A DNA stretch of 44,769 nucleotides from Gammaproteobacteria bacterium (GTDB lineage: Bacteria; Pseudomonadota; Gammaproteobacteria; Thiohalobacterales; Thiohalobacteraceae): contig JAHJQQ010000032.1 in assembly GCA_018819175.1 (NCBI GenBank), forward strand, positions 1 to 44,769, in the 5' to 3' direction. The position numbers were made by a program, and so were the translations under genes. The notes below the pieces were generated by a model that did not search any database, had not been told where the DNA came from, and saw nothing but the letters and a program-made list of their open reading frames with translations. This document shows, in pieces, positions 1-8,394 of the stretch; within the stretch, counting starts at the first letter, position 1; each line of letters begins with the position of its first letter.

Positions 1-284
1 CCGGCCCAGTCCACCTGTTGGGGATGGGGGTTGTAGTGCACCGGGATGGCCCGGCCGTCCAGCACCAGGGAGACGCCGGCCGACTCCACCTGGACCGGGA
101 AGGGTCCGTAGGTGGAGTCGGCGGCCAACAGGTATGCCAGATTCTCGGTGAGCACGCGGTTGTCGCGCCCGCCGGGATTGAGTTCGGCGACGGCCCGCAC
201 CTGGCCCAGCAGCCCCCGGGAGGCGAGAACGCGCAAGAGGCAGCGCCCCACTCTCCCCAGACCGATGATGCCTATGCCGGCCAC
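1..284 (-). CDS. Glyceraldehyde-3-phosphate dehydrogenase-like protein, N-terminal part
   Basis: The gene runs off the left edge, so only about 94 N-terminal residues are visible. They read as a Rossmann NAD-binding start with GLGRVGR near residue 8, then NLAYLLAADSTYGPF, which matches the N-terminal layout of type I GAPDH (GFGRIGR, then DSTHGxF). A GTG start at 284 is chosen because it precedes the nucleotide-binding strand and lies 15 bases after the sucD stop, with AAGGA upstream. It probably forms an operon with sucCD. Erythrose-4-phosphate dehydrogenase belongs to the same family and cannot be excluded, because the catalytic cysteine lies outside the window. Like sucCD, the sequence is very GC-rich, unlike genes to the right. 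Confidence 0.65.
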   Translation of the reverse strand, partial: MAGIGIIGLGRVGRCLLRVLASRGLLGQVRAVAELNPGGRDNRVLTENLAYLLAADSTYGPFPVQVESAGVSLVLDGRAIPVHYNPHPQQVDWA

Positions 285-298
285 GCCTACAGTCCTTG

Positions 299-1168
299 CT
301 ACTTAAGGGTCTTGGCCACGGTGGCCCCGAACTCGCCCAGGGCGCGCACCACGGTGATGCCCGCCGCTTCCATGGCGGCCAGTTTGTCCTGGGCCCGGCC
401 CTTGGAGCCGCTGATGATGGCTCCGGCGTGGCCCATGCGCTTGCCCGGAGGGGCGGTGAGCCCGGCCACGAAGCCGAACACCGGCTTGGGATAACCGGCG
501 GCCACCACCGCGGCGGCCTTCTCCTCGGCGTCGCCGCCGATCTCGCCGATGAGGCAGACCGCCTCGGTGCCGGGATCGTTGCGGAACAGCTCCAGGAGCT
601 GCACGAAGTTGAGGCCGATGATGGGGTCGCCGCCGATGCCGATGCAGGTGCTCTGGCCCAGACCGGCGGAGGTGAGCTGGTGCACCACCTCATAGGTCAG
701 GGTGCCGGAGCGGCTGACCAGGCCCACGGTGCCGGGCTTGTGGATGTAGCCGGGCTGGATGCCGATCTTGCACTCGCCGGGAGTGATGATGCCCGGGCAG
801 TTGGGGCCCACCATCTTCACGCCGCGGGCATTCAGGAAGGCCTTGGCCCGGATCATGTCCATCACCGGGATATGCTCGGAGATGACCACCACCAGATCCA
901 CTCCGGCGTCGGCCGCTTCGCAGGCCGAGTCGGCCGCGAAGGCGGCGGGCACGAACACCAGGCTCACGTTGGCGCCGGTCTCCCTGACCGCTTCGGACAC
1001 GGTGTTGAACACCGGCACGCCCAGGACGCTCTGGCCGCCCTTGCCGGGGGTGACGCCGGCCACCACATTGGTGCCGTAGGCGATCATCTGCTCGGCGTGG
1101 AACATGCCTTCCTTGCCGGTGAGGCCCTGCACCACCACGCGGGTGTCTTTGTTTACCAGGATGCTCAT
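299..1168 (-). CDS. sucD: Succinyl-CoA synthetase alpha subunit
   Basis: This subunit binds CoA and carries the phosphohistidine of succinyl-CoA ligase, which makes ATP or GTP from succinyl-CoA in the TCA cycle. The 289-aa length is normal. The N-terminal Rossmann CoA-binding domain holds GLTGKEGMFH, and GHAGAIISGS near residue 246 contains the phosphorylated histidine (about H247). MVGPNCPGIITP is the family signature near the middle. The start overlaps the sucC stop in ATGA, so the two are translationally coupled. GC is high and codon use is strongly biased to C or G in third positions, in contrast to the genes right of the tRNA. Confidence 0.97.
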   Translation of the reverse strand: MSILVNKDTRVVVQGLTGKEGMFHAEQMIAYGTNVVAGVTPGKGGQSVLGVPVFNTVSEAVRETGANVSLVFVPAAFAADSACEAADAGVDLVVVISEHIPVMDMIRAKAFLNARGVKMVGPNCPGIITPGECKIGIQPGYIHKPGTVGLVSRSGTLTYEVVHQLTSAGLGQSTCIGIGGDPIIGLNFVQLLELFRNDPGTEAVCLIGEIGGDAEEKAAAVVAAGYPKPVFGFVAGLTAPPGKRMGHAGAIISGSKGRAQDKLAAMEAAGITVVRALGEFGATVAKTLK

Positions 1169-2334
1169 TTTTGACCTCCCAACACCGCAGCCACCTTGGC
1201 CGCCGCCTCGCTCATGGAGGCGGCCACCTCGAAGGCCAAGCCGCTCTCTTCCAGAATCTTGCGGCCCTCGGCCACGTTGGTGCCCTCCAGACGAACCACC
1301 AAGGGTACCTTGAGGTCGATCTTCTTGGCTGCGGCCACCACGCCTCCGGCCAGCACGTCGCAGCGCAGGATGCCGCCGAAGATGTTGATGAGGATGGCCT
1401 GCACGTTGGGGTCGGTGAGGATGATCTCAAAGCCCTTGCCGATCATCTCCTCGTTGGCTCCGCCCCCCACGTCCAGGAAGTTGGCCGCCCTGGCTCCGGC
1501 CATGTTGACCACGTCCATGGTGGCCATGGCCAGGCCCGCGCCGTTGACCATGGTGCCCACGTTGCCGTCCAGGCGGATGTAGTTCAGGCCCAGCTCGGTG
1601 GCGGTGAGCTCCAGGGGATCGGTCTCGGTGGGGTCCTTGAGGGCGGCGATGTCGGGATTACGCCTCAGGGCGCTGTCGTCGAAGTTGATTTTGCCGTCCA
1701 GGGCGATGAGGTTGCCCTCGCCGGTGATGGCCAGGGGGTTGATCTCCACCAGGGTGGCGTCCTTGGCCATGGCCATGGTTACCAGGGCCTGGAGCATCTT
1801 GGTGCCCTGGCGCACCTGCCCGGCGTCCAGGCCGCAGCCAAAGAGCAGCTGGCGGCACTGGAAGTCCCACAGGGGCTGTCCCGGCTCCATGCGGGAAAAG
1901 AAGATGAGCTCCGGGGTCTCGTCGGCCACCTTCTCTATGTCCATGCCCCCCGAGGGGCTGGCCATCACCGCCAGGCGCTCCGCGCCGCGGTCCAAAACCA
2001 CCGCCACGTAGAGCTCGCGGGCGATGTCGGTGCCTTCCTCGACCCACACCTTGTGCACCAACTTGCCATCGGGGCCGGTTTGGTGGGTAACCAGGTGCAT
2101 GCCCAGGATGGAGGCCGCAGCATTTTTTACTTCATCCAGGTTGCGGCATACCTTGACGCCGCCGCCCTTGCCACGCCCCCCGGCGTGGATTTGGGCCTTT
2201 ACCACGAAGACATCGCCCGACAATCCACGGGCCACATCCACTGCTTCTTCAGTGGTTTGGGCCAGGCCGCCTTTGGGAACCGGGACCCCGAATTGGGCCA
2301 TCAGTTCCTTGGCCTGATACTCGTGAACATTCAT
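1165..2334 (-). CDS. sucC: Succinyl-CoA synthetase beta subunit (ADP-forming)
   Basis: The 389-aa protein is full length. An N-terminal ATP-grasp domain carries AQIHAGGRGKGGG at about residues 46-58, and the C-terminal ligase domain includes NIFGGILRCD and the phosphate-binding segment near VRLEGTN. It supplies the nucleotide and succinate sites and pairs with SucD, whose gene it overlaps by four bases. An AAAGGAC ribosome-binding site lies about 10 bases before the ATG. It is the first gene of a minus-strand sucC-sucD-GAPDH-like unit. Next-strand ORFs of up to 394 codons over this gene are GC-driven shadows. Confidence 0.97.
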   Translation of the reverse strand: MNVHEYQAKELMAQFGVPVPKGGLAQTTEEAVDVARGLSGDVFVVKAQIHAGGRGKGGGVKVCRNLDEVKNAAASILGMHLVTHQTGPDGKLVHKVWVEEGTDIARELYVAVVLDRGAERLAVMASPSGGMDIEKVADETPELIFFSRMEPGQPLWDFQCRQLLFGCGLDAGQVRQGTKMLQALVTMAMAKDATLVEINPLAITGEGNLIALDGKINFDDSALRRNPDIAALKDPTETDPLELTATELGLNYIRLDGNVGTMVNGAGLAMATMDVVNMAGARAANFLDVGGGANEEMIGKGFEIILTDPNVQAILINIFGGILRCDVLAGGVVAAAKKIDLKVPLVVRLEGTNVAEGRKILEESGLAFEVAASMSEAAAKVAAVLGGQK

Positions 2335-2437
2335 AATAAAACGTCCTTTGTTTAGTTAATGATATCTGTGCCGTGCGGGCGTTAGAATCCTATCCCAGCC
2401 CGGCGGCGGGTGCAACCCCGCTAAAAGGCGCCCTCGG

Positions 2438-2466
2438 TTGACAGGGATGGGGCCAACGGGTATATT
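2438..2466 (+). promoter_or_regulatory. Sigma-70-type promoter of tRNA-fMet
   Basis: TTGACA at 2438-2443 and TATATT at 2461-2466 are separated by exactly 17 bases. The -10 box ends 15 bases before the mature tRNA 5' end, the usual geometry for a strong tRNA promoter. It is the best promoter match I noticed in the window. Confidence 0.8.
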
Positions 2467-2481
2467 CACATCCACATTTGT

Positions 2482-2537
<56 letters not shown>

Positions 2538-2558
<21 letters not shown>

Positions 2559-2600
2559 CTATCAAAGGCGTTGATCCGCAAGGATCAGCGCCTTTTTTTA
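2538..2600 (+). repeat. att-like direct repeat, copy 1 (tRNA 3' end plus terminator)
   Basis: This 63-base stretch, from the T loop of tRNA-fMet through its terminator, recurs at 11173-11236 with about five substitutions and one inserted T. Upstream of the repeat the two loci share nothing. That is the arrangement left when an element integrates into a tRNA 3' end. The copy inside the intact tRNA gene is listed here as the left boundary. Confidence 0.8.
2564..2599 (+). terminator. Rho-independent terminator of tRNA-fMet
   Basis: Two 14-base arms (2564-2577 and 2582-2595) with a GCAA loop form a near-perfect hairpin with one G:T wobble, followed by a run of T. A diverged copy lies at 11200-11235. 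Confidence 0.92.
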
Positions 2601-2640
2601 TTTCAGTAGTTAGTGACCTGACCATCACATGATACCGCTG

Positions 2641-3819
2641 TCATGGATTGCCATTCGTCAGCTCGCCTGTATCCCGCGGGAGATTCCAAGAAACAAGGAC
2701 TGTCGCTATCACTACCAGGAGTCCCAGCCAGAGCATTGTAATGACGGGGTCTATGCCAGCACCCGCGACGATGGCGTAGATACCTGAGGCCAGCAACATC
2801 GCCAGATTCTCGAAAAAATTCTGGATGGCGACGGCGCCGCCGCTGCCGATAGATCGATGGCCAATTTCCTGTAACGCGGCGTTGATGGGGACCACGAACA
2901 AGCCACCGCAGACACCCGCCATAAACAAGGCGACACGCGCAGACAGGACAGAATCCAGTGTGGCCAATAATACGATTACCATGCCCATGGCGTAGGCAGC
3001 TAGGCGGGCACGGCGCAAATAGGCGAGAGGTATAAGGCGCGGAACCAGAACAGAACCCACGGCAATACCCAGCGCAACAAACAGGGTTAGTTGAGCAATC
3101 TCCGTCGTTGTATGAATTAAAAGTACGGCTGGAGCCCAGGCCACCAGTAATACACGTAGTACGGTCGCCGCTGACCAGAACAGGCTGACGCCCAAGGTGG
3201 CGAAACGGGCACGAGGTGTCATCAACAGACTGCGCATCTGGCCTATGAAGTTACCCAGTGACGTACCGCGTGGTGGGACTGTCACCTTCCTATGTTTTAT
3301 GGTCAGGGCAATGAGTGCCGAAATGCCATATAGGATGATGATGGTAAATAGTGCCAAGGAGACTGAGTATTCTGCCAAGGTCGCACCGACCAGCGTGCCA
3401 CTGAGGATTGCCAGAATGGTTGATCCTTCGATCCAACCGTTGGCTTTCACGAGCGCCTTGGCATCGACCAATTCCGGCAAAATGCCATACTTGGCTGGAC
3501 TGTAGGCGGCTGCACCCAGACCGATGATGGCATAGGCCAGCAGCGGTTCGATTTGAAATAACAACAGTGCCGCCCCCGTGGCCTTGATGGCATTGGCCGC
3601 AAACATCACCCGTGGTTTCGGACGACTATCGGCCAAGCGACCCACCCAGGGTGCACAGAACACGAAGGCGACCAGAAATGCCGCTTGGAGTGCTGGGATG
3701 TACCAGCTACCGATGGCCCCTTGCTGTAGTACCAGCGTGATGGCAGTAAATAGAACCGCATTATCGGCGAATGCGGTGATGAACTGAGTCGCCAGTACAC
3801 GGTAAATATTTCCGTTCAT
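2641..3819 (-). CDS. lplT: Lysophospholipid transporter LplT (MFS)
   Basis: A 392-aa major facilitator protein with about 12 hydrophobic segments, close to the usual LplT length (~397). In E. coli LplT flips lysophosphatidylethanolamine to the inner face of the inner membrane, where Aas re-acylates it. The start overlaps the aas stop by four bases (ATGA), so the pair is co-translated in the order aas-lplT, reversed relative to E. coli. The N-terminal segment TQFITAFADNAVLF matches the family start. The assignment rests on homology plus the aas neighbour. Another MFS function is possible but less likely. Confidence 0.9.
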   Translation of the reverse strand: MNGNIYRVLATQFITAFADNAVLFTAITLVLQQGAIGSWYIPALQAAFLVAFVFCAPWVGRLADSRPKPRVMFAANAIKATGAALLLFQIEPLLAYAIIGLGAAAYSPAKYGILPELVDAKALVKANGWIEGSTILAILSGTLVGATLAEYSVSLALFTIIILYGISALIALTIKHRKVTVPPRGTSLGNFIGQMRSLLMTPRARFATLGVSLFWSAATVLRVLLVAWAPAVLLIHTTTEIAQLTLFVALGIAVGSVLVPRLIPLAYLRRARLAAYAMGMVIVLLATLDSVLSARVALFMAGVCGGLFVVPINAALQEIGHRSIGSGGAVAIQNFFENLAMLLASGIYAIVAGAGIDPVITMLWLGLLVVIATVLVSWNLPRDTGELTNGNP

Positions 3820-5963
3820 GCTGGCGTCTCCACCAGTCGGCGTGCAGCAACGTAGTCGATCTTGCCCGTGCCCAGGACAGGGATTTCCTCGACATGCTGA
3901 AAGCGTCGCGGGACACCGATTTCCGCCATCCCATCGGCTTGTGCCTGTGTCAGCAGATCACTTCGGTCGGCGTCAGTCAGCGTTGTCAGTAAAACGATTT
4001 GCTCACCCTTGCGTTCATCCGAAATCGCAATGGCTGCGTGCTGGAATTCCGGCCATATCTTGCTGGCCAAGACTTCGACCGACGTGAGCGACACCATCTC
4101 ACCCGCGATCTTGGCAAAGCGCTTGGCACGGCCACAAATGCGGATGAAACCGTCGCTATCGATCGTCACAATGTCACCAGTGTCATACCAGCCACGGCCG
4201 AGTTCTGTGGCCGGTGGTATCAAGACGCCCGGATTGTCATTCAACAGATAGCCCAGCATGACGTTCGGGCCGCGTACGTGCAGACGCTGACCTTCATTCA
4301 GCCCAGGTATGTTGATTAAACGGTATTCCATGCCAGGCATCAGACGGCCGACGCTGCCCGGGCGATTGGCCAGGGGCGTGTTACCGGCCAGAACCGGGCT
4401 GGTCTCCGTGGCGCCATATCCTTCGAAGATGCGAATGCCAAATTTGTCCTGCCAGGTACGTCGTACTTCGTCCTGCAGTTTCTCGGCACCGGCGAAGATA
4501 TACCTCAGACTGTAGAAATCGTAAGGGTCGGCAAAGCGGGCATAACCGGCGAGAAAGGTGTTAGTGCCGAATAAAATGGTGGCGTTGATGTCATACGCCA
4601 CTTCCGGCACAACGCGGTAGTGCAGTGGCGAGGGATAGAAGAATACGCGTACACCCGACGTGAGGGGCAGCAGCATGCCTGCTGTCATGCCGAACGAGTG
4701 GAAGAGCGGCAAGGCATTCAGCGCGATATCCTGGGCATTGAAGTCGATACGCGATACCAGTTGTTGAATATTAGACAGCAGATTGTGATGAGAGAGCACA
4801 ACGCCCTTCGGTGTACCTTCGGAGCCGGACGTGAACAGAACCACGGCCGGACGTTGCGCGTCACGCTCAGCCAAACGTAATAGCGAGCTGTTAAATCGGC
4901 TTTTGAGTGCGCCGCGCACTTTGTCGAGCCAGCTGAGCGTGCTCGCGATGTCTTCCAGGTAGATCAGCTCTACGTGTTCTTTAAGTGCAGCAATGGCGCT
5001 GCCTAATTTGGCCTGTTCAACGAAGCGACGCGAGGTAATGACTCGGCGCAACTGGGCCGTCTCACAGGCCGATAACATACCTTGAGGGCCGACTGTGTAG
5101 TTGAGCATGGCCGGTACACGGCCGTACAACTGCAGCCCCCAGAAGGTGGCGACTGTTGCAAGCGTGCTCGGCAGCAGTACGCCGATGATCTCGGCCGGCT
5201 TACTGTATTTTGCCAGCTGTCGCCCGAGCACAGTGGAGCGCGCAAGCAGGGTGTTGTAGCGCAGCGGTGTGCGCTGGATATCCTCGGCGATGACATGTTC
5301 ACCACCGTGGATACTGCGCGCTTCCAAGAGTCGTTCGACCAGCGTTTGGTTTTGATTGGCGGTTTCGAACATCATGTCCGCCATCAGTTCCGTCAACAAG
5401 CGGCCTGCCTTTTCGCGACGGGCACGGCCACGGTAGTGTTCATCCACGACAAGACAGCGTGGCGGTTGGACATACAGATTTATTTTCGGAAACCAGCTCA
5501 ACCGTACCCGGCCTCGCAGTCGAGAGAAGGGCGTGTATTGCGCACCCTCAATCCGTATTGGTACGACAGTTGCGCGGGTGCGTTCGGCCACCAGGCCAGG
5601 GCCGTGATAGACCTTCATCAGGGAACCGGTGACCGTGATGCGACCCTCCGGAAAGATCACCACGCAACCACCCTGTTCGACCCGGCGGATCAAGGCGCGA
5701 ATCGACAGTGGGTTGTTCGGATCAAGCGGAAACAGGCTGACGAACAACTTGCCAATGCGGCCCATCCAGCTACGGGCGACATAGGTATTGATGGCGAAGG
5801 TCGTCGGTACGGGGAGAAATGCGTAGAAGAGCAAGGCATCCAGATACGAGGTATGGTTCGCGACCACCAGGGTGCGTTCACCAAAGGTGTCCAGATATTC
5901 ACTGCCGGTTATTTCGACGTGATAGAGGCGGCGGAGTATCCAGCGCAATATGGCCTTGAACAT
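3816..5963 (-). CDS. aas: Bifunctional 2-acylglycerophosphoethanolamine acyltransferase / acyl-ACP synthetase
   Basis: The 715-aa length matches E. coli Aas (~719). Residues ~1-200 are a PlsC-type acyltransferase with NHTSYLD (the HX4D motif, ~36-42) and FPEGRI (~104). Residues ~230-715 are an AMP-forming acyl-activating enzyme with LFTSGSEGTPKGV (~375), GYGATETSP (~520), YDTGD (~596) and a C-terminal GTGKIDY holding the catalytic lysine. It re-acylates lysophosphatidylethanolamine at the inner membrane using ACP-bound fatty acid. It is followed directly by lplT and preceded by a regulator gene, with a palindrome at 6028-6045 in between. Confidence 0.94.
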   Translation of the reverse strand: MFKAILRWILRRLYHVEITGSEYLDTFGERTLVVANHTSYLDALLFYAFLPVPTTFAINTYVARSWMGRIGKLFVSLFPLDPNNPLSIRALIRRVEQGGCVVIFPEGRITVTGSLMKVYHGPGLVAERTRATVVPIRIEGAQYTPFSRLRGRVRLSWFPKINLYVQPPRCLVVDEHYRGRARREKAGRLLTELMADMMFETANQNQTLVERLLEARSIHGGEHVIAEDIQRTPLRYNTLLARSTVLGRQLAKYSKPAEIIGVLLPSTLATVATFWGLQLYGRVPAMLNYTVGPQGMLSACETAQLRRVITSRRFVEQAKLGSAIAALKEHVELIYLEDIASTLSWLDKVRGALKSRFNSSLLRLAERDAQRPAVVLFTSGSEGTPKGVVLSHHNLLSNIQQLVSRIDFNAQDIALNALPLFHSFGMTAGMLLPLTSGVRVFFYPSPLHYRVVPEVAYDINATILFGTNTFLAGYARFADPYDFYSLRYIFAGAEKLQDEVRRTWQDKFGIRIFEGYGATETSPVLAGNTPLANRPGSVGRLMPGMEYRLINIPGLNEGQRLHVRGPNVMLGYLLNDNPGVLIPPATELGRGWYDTGDIVTIDSDGFIRICGRAKRFAKIAGEMVSLTSVEVLASKIWPEFQHAAIAISDERKGEQIVLLTTLTDADRSDLLTQAQADGMAEIGVPRRFQHVEEIPVLGTGKIDYVAARRLVETPA

Positions 5964-6027
5964 GTTGATCTCCCTGATGCGGTTGCTGTTGTTGTCAGTG
6001 AGTATTGGCGAGCAGGGAGAATAATTA

Positions 6028-6045
6028 AACTATTATGTGATAGTT
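6028..6045. promoter_or_regulatory. Candidate operator palindrome upstream of aas
   Basis: Perfect 6-base arms AACTAT/ATAGTT are separated by 6 bases, in an AT-rich 119-bp gap between aas and the XRE-family gene. The position suits an operator for the aas-lplT promoter. No binding protein is proven; the adjacent regulator is the obvious candidate. Confidence 0.4.
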
Positions 6046-6082
6046 ATCGTTTTATTAGTCTAATAGCATATTAATGCGATAC

Positions 6083-6826
6083 CTATTGGGTCGGGCCGCG
6101 CCGCAGGGGCTCAAACACGCCGAGTTCCCAGGGCCGCATGGCCAGCATGAGACCGATATTGTAACGTTTCTCCAGTGAGAGCTGGGCATCCTGTCGATGC
6201 AACTCGGCAAACTCTTTGCTCAGTAGCTGGAGCTTGTTCATCAAGACCTGGATGGAGGCGTCCCCAAGCAACCCAAACAGGAACAGCCGCTGTTCACGTT
6301 CACCGCTAAAGCCCGATTTTAAAAACTGGTTCTTGATTTGCTTTTCAAAGAAGCGGTCGATAGGCCCGTTCCGCAGCCAGCGAAAATCTTCGTCGATACG
6401 CAGCTTAATACGATTATTGGGGAGCAGGTCAATAATTTTGAGCCTGTCCAGGCGGGCCAGGCAACGGATGCACTCAGGCTCGGTTAGATGGTAATTGCGG
6501 ATAATGTCATCAAACCCGAGCCGGTTGCGCACACTCACGGCAACCAGCAGGAGTTTTTCATCACTGACCAGTTCCTGTTCCTGTTCTTCTGTGAGCTGAG
6601 TGATGCGTTGGCGCGAGTCTTCGTAGAGCTGGAGCAGATCCGCCAAGTCTAATTGCATTAATCGACAGATCTCTTCAAGACGGTCCAGGGTGAAACGCTT
6701 CGCGGCGAACATCCGTTTCACGTTAGCTTCACTCATGCCCAAGCGACGAGCGACTTCCGCATAGGTCAGCCCGTGCTGTTTGAGTGCCTGTTTGAGTGTC
6801 TCGATTAACGCGGTTGCCTGTGACAT
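6083..6826 (-). CDS. XRE-family helix-turn-helix regulator
   Basis: A 247-aa protein. Residues ~17-60 form a Cro/CI-type HTH (YAEVARRLGMSEANVKRMF). The remainder is helical, with a possible winged-helix-like stretch around residues 95-150 and no recognised ligand domain. It lies between the aas-lplT unit on the same strand and the divergent rhombotarget-rhombosortase operon, so it is well placed to regulate both. A palindrome at 6896-6906 lies in the divergent promoter region. The HTH call is firm. The regulated targets are inferred from position only. Confidence 0.85.
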   Translation of the reverse strand: MSQATALIETLKQALKQHGLTYAEVARRLGMSEANVKRMFAAKRFTLDRLEEICRLMQLDLADLLQLYEDSRQRITQLTEEQEQELVSDEKLLLVAVSVRNRLGFDDIIRNYHLTEPECIRCLARLDRLKIIDLLPNNRIKLRIDEDFRWLRNGPIDRFFEKQIKNQFLKSGFSGEREQRLFLFGLLGDASIQVLMNKLQLLSKEFAELHRQDAQLSLEKRYNIGLMLAMRPWELGVFEPLRRGPTQ

Positions 6827-6895
6827 GTCATCTCCCTCCCAGACTTAGTAGCGGCAAAGTATAGTGAATATAAACCAATAGGGGAGTAATTAGAG

Positions 6896-6906
6896 ACAAT
6901 TATTGT
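6896..6906. promoter_or_regulatory. Candidate operator in the divergent intergenic region
   Basis: ACAAT-T-ATTGT is an 11-bp perfect palindrome in the 147-bp AT-rich gap between the divergent XRE-family gene and the rhombotarget lipoprotein gene. It could serve both promoters. The evidence is limited to symmetry and position. Confidence 0.35.
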
Positions 6907-6973
6907 TTAAGTTTATTTTTATGATTCCGGTGGTACAAATGGCCTCGTCCCTAACGAACAAGAGGCCAAGACC

Positions 6974-7816
6974 ATGTCCCATCGTCATCAACGCTCCATC
7001 CAGTTGCTTTGGACCATCATCGTCATCCTGGCCCTATCAGGCTGTGCCGGCCACGTAACCCGCCACAACAGCAGCAGTGTGGTCAGCTATCTGTACCCCG
7101 ACAAAGATAAGCCGATCGAAGCTGCCAGCATTCCTCGGCTATCGCTGCCATTGCGTGTTGGGGTGGCCTTTGTACCCGGAAGTTCGGGGCGTGATACCGG
7201 CTTCACGGAAAAAGCCAAGACGGAGTTGCTAGGCAATGTCGCCAACCATTTCAAGCAACATAACTTCGTCAGTTCCCTGGAAATCATCCCCTCTGTTTAT
7301 TTAAGTCCAGGTGGCAGTTTTGCGAACCTGGAACAGATCCGCAGCATGCATGGCATCGATGTCATCGTGCTGGTGTCCTACGACCAGACACAATTTACCG
7401 ATGAGGGTTTGGCCTCTATCACGTACTGGACTTTGATCGGCGCCTACATCATTCCGGGTGAGAAAAACGACACACATACGATGGTCGATGCCGTGGTGTA
7501 CGACATTCAGAGTCGCAAGATGTTGTTTCGTGCGCCGGGCATCAGCCACATCAAGGGCCATTCAACGCTCGTAAATCTGTCTGAAGAATTGCGACAGGAC
7601 AGTCTGCAAGGCTTCCGGCTTGCCAGCGACGATTTGCTGGTGAAGCTCGATGATCAGCTGGCGTTGTTTAAACAACGTGTCAAGGAACGTCCCGAGGAAT
7701 ATCAGATCGTGCACAGCCCCGGTTATATCGGTGGCGGGAATGTGGATACCGGATTTTTGATGTTCTCAGGCTTGTTGTTTGGTGGTCTCGGTCTGGCACG
7801 GAGCAGGGCGGCATGA
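6974..7816 (+). CDS. Rhombotarget lipoprotein (GlyGly-CTERM)
   Basis: A 280-aa secreted lipoprotein. Residues 1-24 are a lipoprotein signal with lipobox LSGC (Cys24). The C-terminus (~250-280) is a Gly-Gly-Gly run, a hydrophobic segment and a basic tail (ARSR), which is the GlyGly-CTERM sorting signal cleaved by rhombosortase. It resembles the family known as rhombotarget lipoprotein, which is encoded beside a dedicated rhombosortase, and here the sortase gene overlaps it by four bases. The protein would be lipidated at one end and released or modified at the other. The body has no known catalytic motif. It is the first gene of a five-gene operon. Confidence 0.85.
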   Translation: MSHRHQRSIQLLWTIIVILALSGCAGHVTRHNSSSVVSYLYPDKDKPIEAASIPRLSLPLRVGVAFVPGSSGRDTGFTEKAKTELLGNVANHFKQHNFVSSLEIIPSVYLSPGGSFANLEQIRSMHGIDVIVLVSYDQTQFTDEGLASITYWTLIGAYIIPGEKNDTHTMVDAVVYDIQSRKMLFRAPGISHIKGHSTLVNLSEELRQDSLQGFRLASDDLLVKLDDQLALFKQRVKERPEEYQIVHSPGYIGGGNVDTGFLMFSGLLFGGLGLARSRAA

Positions 7817-8394
7817 AAACGCGTTGGCCTCTGTGCACGCTGATGGTGCTTTCGATGAGCGTATTGGCCTCGATGTGGCCTGCCGCCGTGGAAGCGCTGA
7901 TCTACGATCGGCAAGCCATCCAGGTGGGTGAAGTCTGGCGCCTGTTATCCGGCCACTTGGTGCATTTCTCATCAGCCCACCTGGTTGGAGACCTGCTGGT
8001 CTTCGGGATCGCCGGTTACCTGATTGAGCGACAGCTCGGACGACAGGTTGGCTGGTTGTACCTGGCGATGAGTGCGGTAATTGGATTGTCCTTATGGGTG
8101 CTGGACCCCGCGTTGGCCCGTTTTGGTGGGCTGTCCGGTTTGGCCTATGGCAACGTTTTCTACATGGTCGCCTCAATGGCTCATCAGCATACGCCAGCTC
8201 GTCCCGTTGCAGTTGCGTTACTAATAGTACTCCTGCTCAAGATATTCCGTGATTTTTGTGAACCCGCGTCGGTTCTAGATGTGTTGACGCCGCAACCTTT
8301 TGTCACCGTACCGCTCAGCCACCTCGTCGGTGTGTTGATGGCGGGTACGTTCTTCATCATCACCACAAAGGAGAATAACCATGTCCCTGCTTAA
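7813..8394 (+). CDS. rrtA: Rhombosortase (rhomboid-family intramembrane protease)
   Basis: A 193-aa polytopic membrane protease. Family motifs are GHLVHFSSAHL (~47-57), catalytic serine in GGLSG (S108) and catalytic histidine in LSHLVG (H170). The short length and this motif set separate rhombosortases from GlpG. It should cleave GlyGly-CTERM substrates, and the obvious one is the lipoprotein encoded just upstream with an ATGA overlap. It overlaps the following PspA-like gene by 14 bases. Whether it also acts on substrates encoded elsewhere cannot be seen here. Confidence 0.9.
   Translation: MKTRWPLCTLMVLSMSVLASMWPAAVEALIYDRQAIQVGEVWRLLSGHLVHFSSAHLVGDLLVFGIAGYLIERQLGRQVGWLYLAMSAVIGLSLWVLDPALARFGGLSGLAYGNVFYMVASMAHQHTPARPVAVALLIVLLLKIFRDFCEPASVLDVLTPQPFVTVPLSHLVGVLMAGTFFIITTKENNHVPA

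Noticed and set aside
1171..2355. A 394-codon plus-strand ORF opposite sucC, and a 292-codon one opposite sucD
   Set aside because: Both are antisense shadows of strongly conserved genes with high GC; their translations are His- and Gly-rich without family resemblance.
5082..6074. A 330-codon plus-strand ORF opposite aas
   Set aside because: It lies entirely over aas except for its tail and has no domain or ribosome site.
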